A stretch of DNA of 41,586 nt from Pseudomonadota bacterium (lineage in GTDB: Bacteria; Pseudomonadota; Gammaproteobacteria; Burkholderiales; JAKAFK01), in contig JAJYKK010000021.1 in NCBI GenBank assembly GCA_021788645.1, positions 1-41,586 of the forward strand, given 5' to 3'. The notes beneath the pieces were generated by a model. That model saw nothing but the letters and a program-made list of their open reading frames with translations, had not been told where the DNA came from and did not search any database. The translations under genes and the position numbers were made by a program. Shown here one piece after another: positions 1 through 8,836 of this stretch; the first letter of the stretch is position 1; each line of letters begins with the position of its first letter.

Positions 1-82
1 CACGCCACGCCACGCCACGCCACGCCACCCCACGCCACGCCACACGCCACACGCCACACGCCACACGCCACACGCCACACGC
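1..82. repeat. short tandem repeats (5-bp then 7-bp units)
   Basis: Eight 5-bp units CACGC fill 1-40, one of them changed to CACCC. Six perfect 7-bp units CACACGC follow at 41-82. The 7-mer looks like the 5-mer with an extra CA. The array touches the left edge, so its full length is unknown. Nothing suggests coding. It is a simple microsatellite-like repeat upstream of the transglycosylase gene. Confidence 0.9.
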
Positions 83-376
83 CACACCACCGCACCCGGA
101 AGGGTCCGCAGCGGGCCTCATCGACTGGTCAGCGCGCCTTTTGGAACATCCCCGTGCCAATGTACCCATTTCTCGGACAGGTTTCAACCGCACCGCGCGG
201 CATCGCGCCGGGCCGCCAGGAACAAGCCCCCCCGGCAGGCCTGACGGGGGGCGCCTACGATTAGGCACCCGCTGCATCGTCCGACCCGCGATTTTCTTCC
301 GAATGGAACGCGTGAGCGCGGGCCCAGTGTTAAACTGACCGCCTTGTCGCCCCCTCTGTCTGGATGACTCCTTGCG
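83..376. other. intergenic, no gene recognised
   Basis: About 290 bp between the tandem repeat and the transglycosylase gene. No ORF here has a recognisable product, no clear sigma-70 promoter is visible, and no terminator-type hairpin with a T-run is seen. Confidence 0.5.
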
Positions 377-985
377 ATGAAAGCGCACTTGATTGGGATG
401 TGCTGCCTGTGCGCAGCCGCCCTTCCCGGCCCATGCCGGGCGGATGTCTATGCCTATACCGACAGCCAGGGCATCATCCACTATACCAACAGGCCGAACC
501 ATCGAGCGCAGCACATGCGGCTTGTCCTTCGCACGCCGCCGGCCCTCCCGTTGCCGGAAACGCCGCCCGCACCCGCCTTCGCGGGCAAGCCGGGGCATTA
601 TGCCGGGTTGATCCGGAAAAGTTCCGCCGCTTGCGGCATCGACCCTGCGCTGGTGAAGGCAATGATTGTCGCCGAATCCGGCGATAACCCTCAGGCGGTC
701 TCGCCCAGGGGGGCCATCGGCCTCATGCAACTCATGCCCGCCACCGCCCGCCGCTACGGCGCCTTCGACCCCTTCAATCCGGCCGAGAACATCCAGGCCG
801 GCACCGAATATCTGCGTGACCTTCTGACGCGGTTCAACCAGAATCTTGCGCTCGCGCTCGCCGCCTACAACGCGGGCGCCAAGGCCGTCATCAAGTATGG
901 CTACAGTATCCCGCCCTACCCGGAAACCGAAGCCTACGTCCCCAAAGTCCTGCGGCTGTACCGCGCGTACAAGCGAAATAGCTAG
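377..985 (+). CDS. lytic transglycosylase, DUF4124 + SLT domain
   Basis: A 202-residue periplasmic peptidoglycan-cleaving enzyme of the soluble lytic transglycosylase family, expected to cut the MurNAc-GlcNAc bond to give anhydromuropeptides. Residues 1-22 form a signal peptide ending near PCRA. A short DUF4124-like segment follows (VYAYTDSQGIIHYTN). The SLT fold spans about 75-195. The catalytic acid is Glu100 in VAESG, followed by the family motifs GAIGLMQLMPATA and ALAAYNAGA. The ATG at 377 lacks a strong Shine-Dalgarno but gives a proper signal peptide. It lies 90 bp upstream of the secretion operon in the same direction. Such enzymes often open the wall for envelope-spanning machines, so a role with the T2SS is possible but inferred. 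Confidence 0.9.
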   Translation: MKAHLIGMCCLCAAALPGPCRADVYAYTDSQGIIHYTNRPNHRAQHMRLVLRTPPALPLPETPPAPAFAGKPGHYAGLIRKSSAACGIDPALVKAMIVAESGDNPQAVSPRGAIGLMQLMPATARRYGAFDPFNPAENIQAGTEYLRDLLTRFNQNLALALAAYNAGAKAVIKYGYSIPPYPETEAYVPKVLRLYRAYKRNS

Positions 986-1075
986 CCGCGCTGTCGCACC
1001 CGATTTGTCTCCCCTCCGGACTCCACGCTACACTATGGGCCTTTGCAATCGTGGAGTGCGCATTCCCAGGAGATT

Positions 1076-2842
1076 ATGCATGCCCCCCAGCCGTCGGCAT
1101 CCCATCCCCTCTCGGAAAGCACCGCGCATCGGTTCATCATGACGCTCGCCCCACCGCTCCCTGACGCCATCGGCGCCATGCTTCTCGCGCGCGATCTCAT
1201 CAGCACCGCCGACCTCGACAAGGCACTCGCCTTTCAGCACAAGTTCGGGGGCCGGCTCGGATCCATCCTGGTGCGAATGGGCGCGCTCTCCGAGGATGCC
1301 CTGCTGCCGGTACTGTCCGCGCAACTCGGCCTCACCGTCCTGGAAGCGGATGCGCTCCCACCGGACGCGGGGCTCATCAGCAGCGCCATTCAAGCCAGCG
1401 CCATCCCGGCCGACTGGTTCGTCGATCAGCAGCTGGTGATCTGGAAAGGCGTCGAAGGCACGATCCACTGCGCGTGCCGTTACCCGCTCGACGGGTACCT
1501 GCAGGAAACCCTGGCCGTTGCGTTGCCCACCCATCGGCTTGCTTGGCATTTCATCCGAAACCAGGATCTGGAACGGCTGCTGAAGTCGATCGAAATCCCA
1601 ACCCAGGACAAGCTCGTGGACGAAGTCGCCCATCTGCGCGAGCTCGCCGAAGAGGCGCCGATCATCGAGCTCGTGAGCAACGTGCTCGCGCAAGCGATCG
1701 ACGACGGCGCATCGGACGTGCATATCGAGCCCGAGGAACAGGCGTTCGAGGTGCGCTACCGCATCGACGGCATCCTGCAAACGCGCCTGACCCAGCCACG
1801 CGAGCGCTTCGATGCCGTGACCTCCCGGATCAAGCTTATTTCCGGCTTGGACATTGCCGAACGGCGACTGCCCCAGGACGGTCGCATCTCCATCCGGGCA
1901 AGCGGGGCCGACCTTGACATCCGCGTGTCGACCGTGCCTTCCGTACGTGGCGAATCCGTGGTCATGCGCCTGTTGCCCAAGGAACGCGCCAACCTCGATC
2001 TCGCGCGACTGGGCATGGAAAAAGACCATCTCGCGCAGTTCAGCCGCTGGGTGGGCGCGCCGCATGGCATCATGCTGGTGACGGGTCCCACGGGTTCCGG
2101 CAAGAGCACCACCCTCTATGCGGCGCTCGACACGGCCAACGACCGCACCAAGAAGATCATCACCGTCGAGGACCCGGTCGAATACAAGCTCAATGGCGTG
2201 ACGCAAATCCAGACCCACACGGAAATCGGCTACCATTTCGCGCGCGCCCTGCGGGCTATCCTTCGCCAGGATCCGGACGTCATCATGATCGGCGAAATCC
2301 GCGACACTGAGACCGCGGAGATCGCGGTCCAATCGGCGCTGACCGGCCACCTCGTGTTCTCCACCTTGCACACCAACGATGCCCTCAATGCTTTTACCCG
2401 CCTGCTCGACATGGGCCTCGAACCTTTTCTCGTCGCCTCCTCAGTGCGCGGCGTGCAGGCACAGCGTCTGGTGCGGCGGCTATGTGCCGCCTGCGCAAGG
2501 CCGGGCGCGCCCACCCCAGCCATCCGGGATATCGCTCGCGCACTGCAGGAAGGCTATCCCGACCTTCTCACGGGAGAGCCCAACTGGCGCGAGCCCGCCG
2601 GATGCCCCGCCTGCCATGGCACCGGCTACCGCGGCCGCTTCGGCATCTACGAGATGGTCGAGGTCACACCCGCGATCCAAAATGCCGTGATGAAGCGCGC
2701 CACCGCAGCCGACCTGGTCGCCATCGCCCGAACGGACGGGTACCGCAACCTGCGGGAAGACGGCTTGATCAAGGCCTGGCGGGGGCTCACCAGTGTGGAC
2801 GAAGTCCTGCGCGTGACGGGCGCAGGCGAGCAAGGGGAATAA
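1076..2842 (+). CDS. gspE: type II secretion ATPase GspE (XpsE-type)
   Basis: Cytoplasmic hexameric ATPase that powers pseudopilus assembly, 588 residues. The ATG at 1076 is chosen because AGGAG lies just upstream; an in-frame TTG at 1043 would add 11 residues without support. Order: N-terminal GspE/MshE-N domain (about 1-150); Walker A GPTGSGKST near residue 336; Walker B region DPDVIMIGEIRD near 398; His box TLHTNDA. Two C-x2-C pairs near residues 469-472 and 509-512 form the zinc-binding CM domain. It is the first gene of an operon in the Xanthomonas xps order E to D, and gspF starts three bases after its stop. Full length and intact. Confidence 0.97.
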   Translation: MHAPQPSASHPLSESTAHRFIMTLAPPLPDAIGAMLLARDLISTADLDKALAFQHKFGGRLGSILVRMGALSEDALLPVLSAQLGLTVLEADALPPDAGLISSAIQASAIPADWFVDQQLVIWKGVEGTIHCACRYPLDGYLQETLAVALPTHRLAWHFIRNQDLERLLKSIEIPTQDKLVDEVAHLRELAEEAPIIELVSNVLAQAIDDGASDVHIEPEEQAFEVRYRIDGILQTRLTQPRERFDAVTSRIKLISGLDIAERRLPQDGRISIRASGADLDIRVSTVPSVRGESVVMRLLPKERANLDLARLGMEKDHLAQFSRWVGAPHGIMLVTGPTGSGKSTTLYAALDTANDRTKKIITVEDPVEYKLNGVTQIQTHTEIGYHFARALRAILRQDPDVIMIGEIRDTETAEIAVQSALTGHLVFSTLHTNDALNAFTRLLDMGLEPFLVASSVRGVQAQRLVRRLCAACARPGAPTPAIRDIARALQEGYPDLLTGEPNWREPAGCPACHGTGYRGRFGIYEMVEVTPAIQNAVMKRATAADLVAIARTDGYRNLREDGLIKAWRGLTSVDEVLRVTGAGEQGE

Positions 2843-2845
2843 CGC

Positions 2846-4057
2846 GTGGAGTTTCGCTATCGCGCGGTTAATGCCCAAGGGCAGGCCAGTGCCGGCCAAA
2901 TCGGTGCCGCCAGTGAGCGCGAAGCCGTACGACTGCTCCAGCACCAGGACCTGACCCCCATCGAGATCGCCCCGCTGGGCGCCGACGCAGCGCCCGTCAG
3001 CACCGGCACACGGCTCAAACGCGTCAAGGGCCAGGACAAGGCGGTGGTGATCCGCGAACTCGCGACGCTGCTCAAGGCCGGCGTCTCCCTTGCGGAAGCG
3101 GTCTACTCGATCGGGCAGACCCACACGGACACGGGGCTAGGCCACACTTTTGGGCAAGTCCATGGTCGGCTGCGCGGCGGCGAGAGCTTTTCCGCGGCCA
3201 TGCGCGCGGCCGACACCGAATGGCCAGACTACGTCTTCCAACTGGTTGCCGCCGGCGAGCATACCGGCAAGCTTGCGCAAGCGCTGGAAAGCGCTGCATC
3301 GCAAATGGAATATGAGCAGCGCATTCAGAACGAGATGCGCAATGCGCTCATCTATCCCAGCATTCTCGTGGTCTCGGGCATCGGCGCCACCTTGCTGATC
3401 TTTCTGGTGGTCGTACCGAAGTTCGCCAACATCCTCAAGAACAGCCATGCTCACGTGCCCGCCCTGTCGGTATGGGTCCTCACGGCGGGCATGTTCGTCA
3501 AGACGCATCTGCTCATGTTTGCCCTCGTCGGCGCGGCAGCGCTCTTCACCGCGGTGGCCACCGCGTCCAATCCGCGAGTGCGCCGACAGGCCCTGGAAAC
3601 GGTGTCGCGCCTGCCCGTGCTTGGGCGCTGGCTGGTCGAGACCGAGATGGGCCGCTGGGCCGCCATGCTGAGCACGCTGCTGGAAAACCGCGTGCCCATC
3701 CTGCGCGCCATGGAACTCGCGCACAGCGGCATGCGCCTGACGTCGGGTCAAGCCAGGCTGCAGCAGGCGATGCGCGAGATCCGCGCCGGCAAGAAGATCG
3801 CCGATGCGCTGGCCACCGGCCATCTGCTCAACATCACAGGCCTCAACCTGATCCGCGTCGGCGAACGCTCGGGGGAACTCGCGCCCATGCTGCGCGCGAT
3901 GGCCACCCTCTACGAAAATGCCGGACGTGATCGCCTGAAGCGCTTCCTCACGCTGCTCGAGCCCATCGCCATCCTGTTGATCGGCACCGTGATTGGCGTT
4001 CTGATGGTCGCCATCATGCTGGCGGTCACCAGCATGAACAACATCCCCCTTCACTAA
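2846..4057 (+). CDS. gspF: type II secretion inner-membrane platform protein GspF
   Basis: Polytopic inner-membrane platform protein that links the GspE ATPase to pseudopilin assembly. 403 residues, the usual length. The GTG start at 2846 has AGGGGAA just upstream. It begins with the characteristic EFRYRAVNAQG and carries two T2SSF repeats. Each repeat is a helical cytoplasmic domain followed by membrane segments: first near 168-190 and 215-240, second near 370-398. The paired motifs LATLLKAGVSLAEA and LSTLLENRVPILRA mark the repeats. It follows gspE by 3 bp, so it is translated as part of the same operon. Confidence 0.97.
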   Translation: MEFRYRAVNAQGQASAGQIGAASEREAVRLLQHQDLTPIEIAPLGADAAPVSTGTRLKRVKGQDKAVVIRELATLLKAGVSLAEAVYSIGQTHTDTGLGHTFGQVHGRLRGGESFSAAMRAADTEWPDYVFQLVAAGEHTGKLAQALESAASQMEYEQRIQNEMRNALIYPSILVVSGIGATLLIFLVVVPKFANILKNSHAHVPALSVWVLTAGMFVKTHLLMFALVGAAALFTAVATASNPRVRRQALETVSRLPVLGRWLVETEMGRWAAMLSTLLENRVPILRAMELAHSGMRLTSGQARLQQAMREIRAGKKIADALATGHLLNITGLNLIRVGERSGELAPMLRAMATLYENAGRDRLKRFLTLLEPIAILLIGTVIGVLMVAIMLAVTSMNNIPLH

Positions 4058-4137
4058 CACCACGCGCATGAGCACCACGTGCCCAGCGCTTGGGCCCACG
4101 GCAATCTGGTAACATAGCGGCTTTTGGAGTAGGTAAA

Positions 4138-4581
4138 ATGGACAGAAGACTCTTGAACGAGGGGTTCACCCTGATCGAAATGCTGGTGGTCCTGATCATT
4201 ATTGGACTGCTCGCGGGGTTGGTGGGACCAAAACTCTATGCGCGCGTGGACACTTCCAAGGTGCAAACGACCGAAGCCCAGGTCAAGATGCTGAAAGGCG
4301 CATTGGAGACCATGCGCCTCGATACGGGGCATTTCCCGACCACGACCGAGGGACTGGCGCTCCTATGCAACGCGCCTGCGGATCCCCATCTGAAGGCCCT
4401 GTGGAAAGGCCCCTATCTCGATCAATGTCCGGTCCCCAATGACGGTTGGGGCAACCCCTTCCAGTATGCGCTGCTTTCAGGCAACCCCCAGGAGCCGTTC
4501 GCCCTCTATTCATACGGAGCTGACGGTAAGCCCGGCGGAACCGGCATCGATGCGGACATCGGCATCCTGCCGCCGCAATAG
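4138..4581 (+). CDS. gspG: major pseudopilin GspG
   Basis: Main subunit of the type II pseudopilus, 147 residues before processing. The ATG at 4138 follows GGAG at 4126. It gives a 9-residue leader cut by prepilin peptidase after Gly9, with the mature N-terminal FTLIEML carrying the conserved Glu5. The C-terminal half has the GspG signature: GPYL, DGWGNPF, and the calcium-loop region SYGADGKPGG ending DADI. The 80 bp between gspF and this gene is the largest gap in the first half of the operon, and no terminator is evident there. No prepilin peptidase (gspO/pilD) gene is present in the window. Confidence 0.96.
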   Translation: MDRRLLNEGFTLIEMLVVLIIIGLLAGLVGPKLYARVDTSKVQTTEAQVKMLKGALETMRLDTGHFPTTTEGLALLCNAPADPHLKALWKGPYLDQCPVPNDGWGNPFQYALLSGNPQEPFALYSYGADGKPGGTGIDADIGILPPQ

Positions 4582-4993
4582 CGGCGAGCGTGGGTTCACG
4601 CTCATCGAGATCCTGGTGGTCTTGATCCTCGTTGGCTTGATGATGGGGGTTGTTGTCCCCAACCTGGAGGCCACCCTCCGAAGCGCCAGATTCTCCAGCC
4701 AGAGAAGAACCATCCTCAGCGAACTCGACGGCTTGAGCTACCGCGCGTATATCACCGGCCGGCCGATTGTTCTCGGGTCACCCACGGCCGGCGACGCCAC
4801 GCCGCCGGCGAGTCCCCCCCGGTACCGCCCTCCCCTGCCGGCCGGCTGGCGCCTCGACATCCCGAAGCCCATCACCTTCGCTTTCAACGGCCTGTGCAGC
4901 GGCGGCCGCATCGCCTTGATCCAGCCCGATGGCGCACGGGAGACGTTGACGCTCAAGCCGCCCCGCTGCGGCGTCGCCATGGACGGCCGGTGA
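4550..4993 (+). CDS. gspH: minor pseudopilin GspH
   Basis: Minor pseudopilin, 147 residues. The only sensible start upstream of the prepilin motif is the ATG at 4550, which overlaps the 3' end of gspG by 32 bp and suggests translational coupling. The leader is about 15 residues (ends SGERG) and is cut before FTLIEILVVL, with Glu5 present. The rest is divergent, as expected for GspH, with a proline-rich loop encoded around a C7 run at 4814-4820. The next gene, gspI, starts at or just after the stop codon. Assignment rests on the prepilin motif and the position between G and I. Confidence 0.88.
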   Translation: MRTSASCRRNSGERGFTLIEILVVLILVGLMMGVVVPNLEATLRSARFSSQRRTILSELDGLSYRAYITGRPIVLGSPTAGDATPPASPPRYRPPLPAGWRLDIPKPITFAFNGLCSGGRIALIQPDGARETLTLKPPRCGVAMDGR

Positions 4994-4995
4994 GC

Positions 4996-5415
4996 ATGAA
5001 ACGTCAAGACGGATTCTTGTTGCTGGAAGCGATCGTGGCCTTGGTGTTGATCGCAACGGTCGGCATGGCCCTCTTCGAATGGATCAACAGCAACCTCGTC
5101 TCCCTCGCCCATGTGGAAGATGCGAACGCGCGCGCCCAGGCGGCGATCAATGTGATCGAATACATGAATACCGTCAATCCCATGCTTCGGGAAGAGGGCA
5201 AGGCCAATCTCGGCGACTATCGTTTCTTCTGGCGGGCGCGCCCCGTAACCAACATATACAACGGTGCCAACTATCCCCAAGGGGAGAGCCTGTATCAGCT
5301 CGCCCTTTATGACAACACCGTCCATGTCCTGCGGCACAGCGGCGCACCCTGGTTCAGCCTGACGCTCAAGCAAGTGGGATACAAGAGGGTCCGTGAACTC
5401 AAATTGCCCTTCTAG
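4996..5415 (+). CDS. gspI: minor pseudopilin GspI
   Basis: Minor pseudopilin, 139 residues. A short 6-residue leader MKRQDG is cut before FLLLEAIVAL, a pattern typical of GspI. The ATG at 4996 is used; a GTG at 4990, overlapping the gspH stop, is the alternative. After the hydrophobic helix come an alpha-helical stretch and a small C-terminal strand region. In characterised systems GspI nucleates the I-J-K tip complex of the pseudopilus, and all three are encoded in order here. Confidence 0.9.
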   Translation: MKRQDGFLLLEAIVALVLIATVGMALFEWINSNLVSLAHVEDANARAQAAINVIEYMNTVNPMLREEGKANLGDYRFFWRARPVTNIYNGANYPQGESLYQLALYDNTVHVLRHSGAPWFSLTLKQVGYKRVRELKLPF

Positions 5416-6028
5416 GCAGCCTTCCCCGAGGGGGCGCGCCGCCGGCTTCACCCTGATCGAAGTCCTCGTGGTGCTCATCCTGGTCGGGCTCATCAGCGCC
5501 ATCCTCATGGAAGGCATGGAGCAAACCTTCTGGGTATCGGGACATTTCGACAGCCAGATTCACGCCATGCAGGCGGGGGCCATGGCCACGGATTGGTATC
5601 GCGAGACGGTGGAGGGGCTTCAGCCTGATTTCACCGGCGAGCCGGACGTCTTTTCCGGGGCGGCAAGGCAGTTTAGCGGGCTCACCACCGATCCCCTGTC
5701 TGACCAGTACGGCGCCCCCCTCGCGTTCACAATCTCGCTGGATTACGATGCCGATCGCGACGAGACCCGACTGGTCTATGGCACCGGTACCCATGCCACG
5801 ACGCTGATGACCTGGCCGGGAACCGCAGGCAAGTTCCAATATGAGGACACCCAGGGCGCGGTCCATGACGCATGGCCTCCGCCCCTGGGCGGCCCCTGGC
5901 CCCAGTTGCCGACGGCCATCTTGTTGCATCGGGTGGATCACGGCGGGCGCGAAATCCTGGTCGCCACCCCCATGGGGCCGACGACCCCCCTGCCGCGCGT
6001 CCAGGATTTGTTTGGCCAGCCCCAGTAA
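5393..6028 (+). CDS. gspJ: minor pseudopilin GspJ
   Basis: Minor pseudopilin, 211 residues. The GTG start at 5393 overlaps gspI by 23 bp; no ATG lies before the prepilin motif. The 18-residue leader ends in Gly and is cut before FTLIEVLVVL, with Glu5 present. The size and a beta-rich C-terminal part (EILVATPMGP near the end) suit GspJ. About 140 bp separate it from gspK, a gap that holds a G7 run at 6073-6079 and no gene. Confidence 0.9.
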   Translation: MNSNCPSRQPSPRGRAAGFTLIEVLVVLILVGLISAILMEGMEQTFWVSGHFDSQIHAMQAGAMATDWYRETVEGLQPDFTGEPDVFSGAARQFSGLTTDPLSDQYGAPLAFTISLDYDADRDETRLVYGTGTHATTLMTWPGTAGKFQYEDTQGAVHDAWPPPLGGPWPQLPTAILLHRVDHGGREILVATPMGPTTPLPRVQDLFGQPQ

Positions 6029-6170
6029 GCCGCCTCGCGCGGTGCCGGGATCGGGGCAGAACCGGCCACAGAGGGGGGGCCCCGACCCAAGGGGAGCCTT
6101 CCATGCGGCCTTCGACAGTAGCCCGAGTGCACCGCTTGGCGTAGGATAATGACCCGTTGACCACCCACCC

Positions 6171-7202
6171 ATGACACGTTGCCGCATGCGCTCCGTCCGC
6201 TCCCCTCAGGCCGGATTCGTCCTCGCCTTGACCCTCTGGATATTGGCGGCGATCACCGTGGTCGTAAGCTACTTCGCGCTACGGGTGCATCGCGCGCTCA
6301 CTCTGGCGTACGACTCGCAGCAGAACGTCCAGCGCCTGGTGGACCTCGACGACACCCGGGCAGAGATTCTCTTTCGCCTCGGGGTAACGCCGTTGTCCAT
6401 CTATGGGCTCGGACCCACGCCGAATCAGGCAATTGCCCTTGACAACCGGCCCTACCAAGGGGCGGGGGGGACCATCGTGCGGCTCCAAGACGATCGCGGG
6501 CTCCTCAATCTGAACATCGTCTCCGACGACCGCCTGAACCGCTTCCTGGGCCTGCTCGGCATTCCGGACAATGCGCGGGCGCATATGATCGACAGCCTGC
6601 GCGACTACCAAAGCACGAACAATCTGGCCCATCGCCTGAATGGGGCCACCAGAGCCGACTACATCGCACGCAACCTGCCACCGCCGCGCAATGAGAAGCT
6701 GCTCACCCCTTATGAGCCGCGGCGGATCATCGGCTGGATCCACCAGCCGCTGCTGTGGCGCAACCAGACCCTACCGCGGCTGACCACCGTCAGCGCATCG
6801 GTGGCGATGAATCCCAACACGGCCCCCTGGCAGGTGCTCGCCACGTTGCCCGGCATCACCCCGGAAGGCGCCCGGCGGATCATTCGGCACCGCCAGCTCG
6901 AGCCCATCGTAGACCAGGATCAGCTGGCCGCCCTCCTGGGCGTGCCGGCGCAGAATTTCATCATGCAAATCATTAGCCTGCCGGCCGATGCGATTCGTGT
7001 CACGCAGACCGCCCCTGGACTTCCGTGGGCTATGCAGTATAATGTTTCGCTCACTCCAATGGATATGACCGCCCCCTGGCGGATCGACTATTACTTCAAG
7101 GTGCCGACCGGGCATGTGGACAAGGCTGAAAAGCTGTACGCGTTACCTGCACGCGATTCGCTTTCCAGCCTTTCCCGTTCGGCGGTTCCGACATTGCCTT
7201 GA
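6171..7202 (+). CDS. gspK: pseudopilus tip protein GspK
   Basis: Large minor pseudopilin, 343 residues, that caps the pseudopilus. A 15-residue leader is followed by FVLALTLWILAA. As usual for GspK, there is no Glu at mature position 5. The big globular domain contains the family motifs DDRGLLNLN and NPNTAPWQVLATLPGI, and a helix-hairpin-helix-like EGARRIIRHR. The gspL reading frame begins inside its last 89 bp. An ATG at 6186 is an alternative start that would leave a shorter leader. Confidence 0.93.
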   Translation: MTRCRMRSVRSPQAGFVLALTLWILAAITVVVSYFALRVHRALTLAYDSQQNVQRLVDLDDTRAEILFRLGVTPLSIYGLGPTPNQAIALDNRPYQGAGGTIVRLQDDRGLLNLNIVSDDRLNRFLGLLGIPDNARAHMIDSLRDYQSTNNLAHRLNGATRADYIARNLPPPRNEKLLTPYEPRRIIGWIHQPLLWRNQTLPRLTTVSASVAMNPNTAPWQVLATLPGITPEGARRIIRHRQLEPIVDQDQLAALLGVPAQNFIMQIISLPADAIRVTQTAPGLPWAMQYNVSLTPMDMTAPWRIDYYFKVPTGHVDKAEKLYALPARDSLSSLSRSAVPTLP

Positions 7203-8241
7203 GCGAGTTGACCGCGCGCGCGGACGAACGGGCGAGGTCGAATGGATCCTCTCTCGCCCCCTGTGTCGCTTCCGCGAGGTCAGTTTAGGCCATATCCCGC
7301 CGCCCAAGCGCGCCCAAGCCCTGAAGCTCCTGATGCGCACCGCGACGCCTTACCCGGAAAGCGGCTATGCGGTCGTCTGGCACCAGGACTCGGCCATGGT
7401 ATGGACCTGGGATGCGCAACGCGTGCGTGCCGCAATCCAGGAAGCCTCGCTCGATCCGCGACGCGTGACCATCATCCCCGAAACGCTGCTGCAACCCACG
7501 CACACAGGCCTTCGCCTGATCACGTCCCTAGACGGGTTCGAGGGCCAGATCTGGCACCAGGGCCATCTCGTCCATAGCCGCTGGTGGCCTGCCCTCCCGG
7601 CTGACGCGGAGTGGATCGCCTTCCAGCGCGATTCGGCGCAACCGCCCGATCAGCAGCAGGTGCGGGCACCCACCCCGCAGGCAGTTCCCCTCGAAGCCAA
7701 GCCCTGGGCCAAACTCAGGTCCCTGGAAGGCGCCCAGCCGCGCGGCATCCGCGACGAGCGCCTCTACTATGTCCTGGGGGCGTTGTTGCTGGGGCTTCCC
7801 ACCGTCTGGTACGGGGCGTGGATCCTCAAGCTGTCCCAGGCCCACGACAGGCTCAAAGGCGAGCTTGCCACGCTGGAAGCGAAGGCCGACCCCATCCTCA
7901 ATACGCGCAACATGGCCTACGGCGCGGCGGCCCGCATCGAGGCGCTCGAGGCCCTGAGCGACTACCCCTCCCAGCTCTTCCTCATGTCGGAAGTCGCCCA
8001 GGCGTTGCCGGCGAACGGTGCCTACCTCAAGGAGTGGCGCTACCGCGAGGGCGATCTGCGCATCGTGATCGCCTCGCCGACGGCACCCCTTTCCGACCGG
8101 TTCATGGTCAATGCGCTTCAGTCCGCCGGCCCCTTCAACGCCGTGCAAGCCACGACTGGGGGCGATCCCAAGATGCTCGCGCTCAAGATGGCCGTGCGAA
8201 AAGCATATCGGCCGCCACTGAAGGCGCGCACGCATGCTTAA
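7114..8241 (+). CDS. gspL: type II secretion GspL-like assembly protein
   Basis: Bitopic inner-membrane protein expected to tie GspE to the platform through its N-terminal cytoplasmic domain. 375 residues from the ATG at 7114. A cytoplasmic actin-like/PilM-like part covers about 1-205. One membrane segment (YVLGALLLGLPTVWYGAW) lies near 213-232. A coiled-coil/PilN-like periplasmic part contains QLFLMSEVAQALPANGAYL. The start overlaps gspK by 89 bp, which is long; a later start is possible but would remove conserved-looking sequence. Sequence divergence is normal for Xps-type GspL, so the name rests partly on operon position. Confidence 0.82.
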   Translation: MWTRLKSCTRYLHAIRFPAFPVRRFRHCLERVDRARGRTGEVEWILSRPLCRFREVSLGHIPPPKRAQALKLLMRTATPYPESGYAVVWHQDSAMVWTWDAQRVRAAIQEASLDPRRVTIIPETLLQPTHTGLRLITSLDGFEGQIWHQGHLVHSRWWPALPADAEWIAFQRDSAQPPDQQQVRAPTPQAVPLEAKPWAKLRSLEGAQPRGIRDERLYYVLGALLLGLPTVWYGAWILKLSQAHDRLKGELATLEAKADPILNTRNMAYGAAARIEALEALSDYPSQLFLMSEVAQALPANGAYLKEWRYREGDLRIVIASPTAPLSDRFMVNALQSAGPFNAVQATTGGDPKMLALKMAVRKAYRPPLKARTHA

Positions 8242-8824
8242 GGACCTCATCGCGCAACTCAAGGCAAACCTGCGTCTGCGTCTCGGCCTGGGCGTCATCG
8301 TTGCCATCCTATGGCTCTATGGACTGCTGACGCTCCAGGACCGGGCGCACACCTTGCGGGCGGCCGACAGCAGCCTTGCAAGTCGCATCACCCATGTGCG
8401 CGGCGTCCTCGCGCAGCACGCGTGGGGGCCGCGCCTGACCTCCGCCCGACTGCAGGAAGTGGCACTGGAGAGTACGCTATGGCAAGGCGAAACCTTCGGG
8501 CTCGCGCAGGCGACGTTCCAGGACTGGCTCAACCAAGCCCTTGCCCAGGCTGCCGTCGGGCGCCCCGACGTCACCATGGGGGCGGGCAGCGACAACGGCT
8601 CGGACGAAGGGTCCGGCAATGCGTCCGATGGACCGAGGGATCTCTGGGCCGTCGAGGCGAAGGTGGAGTTTGACTTCAATCCTCAAAACTTCAACGAATT
8701 CATGATGGCCGTGGAAAAAAGCCCCCGCCTGATCCGCATCAGCTCGCTCGCCGTCCAGGAAGATCCGATTCCGCGGGTCAACGCCGTGTTGGTGGCTTAC
8801 TTCGAGAAGCCCAAGAAGGGGTAG
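8234..8824 (+). CDS. gspM: type II secretion GspM-like protein
   Basis: 196-residue bitopic protein overlapping the end of gspL by 8 bp. A short cytoplasmic N-terminus is followed by one membrane segment (LGLGVIVAILWLYGLLTL, about 17-35) and a periplasmic ferredoxin-like domain. A Gly/Ser/Asp-rich linker interrupts the latter around residues 115-135. Its place between L and N and its topology match GspM/XpsM, which stabilises GspL. Primary sequence alone would not identify it confidently. Confidence 0.8.
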   Translation: MLKDLIAQLKANLRLRLGLGVIVAILWLYGLLTLQDRAHTLRAADSSLASRITHVRGVLAQHAWGPRLTSARLQEVALESTLWQGETFGLAQATFQDWLNQALAQAAVGRPDVTMGAGSDNGSDEGSGNASDGPRDLWAVEAKVEFDFNPQNFNEFMMAVEKSPRLIRISSLAVQEDPIPRVNAVLVAYFEKPKKG

Positions 8825-8836
8825 CGGGAAACCATC

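Noticed and set aside
1-82. CRISPR-like array
   Set aside because: Units are 5 and 7 bp with no spacers; it is a simple tandem repeat.
1043-1075. TTG start of gspE
   Set aside because: The ATG at 1076 has a proper AGGAG at normal spacing; the TTG has none.
1028-2371. Long - strand ORF opposite gspE (447 codons)
   Set aside because: It is the antisense shadow of gspE caused by high GC; no family features, and its His/Arg/Gln-rich translation is typical of such shadows. Similar shadows lie opposite gspF, gspD, OGT-like 1 and the large glycosyltransferase.
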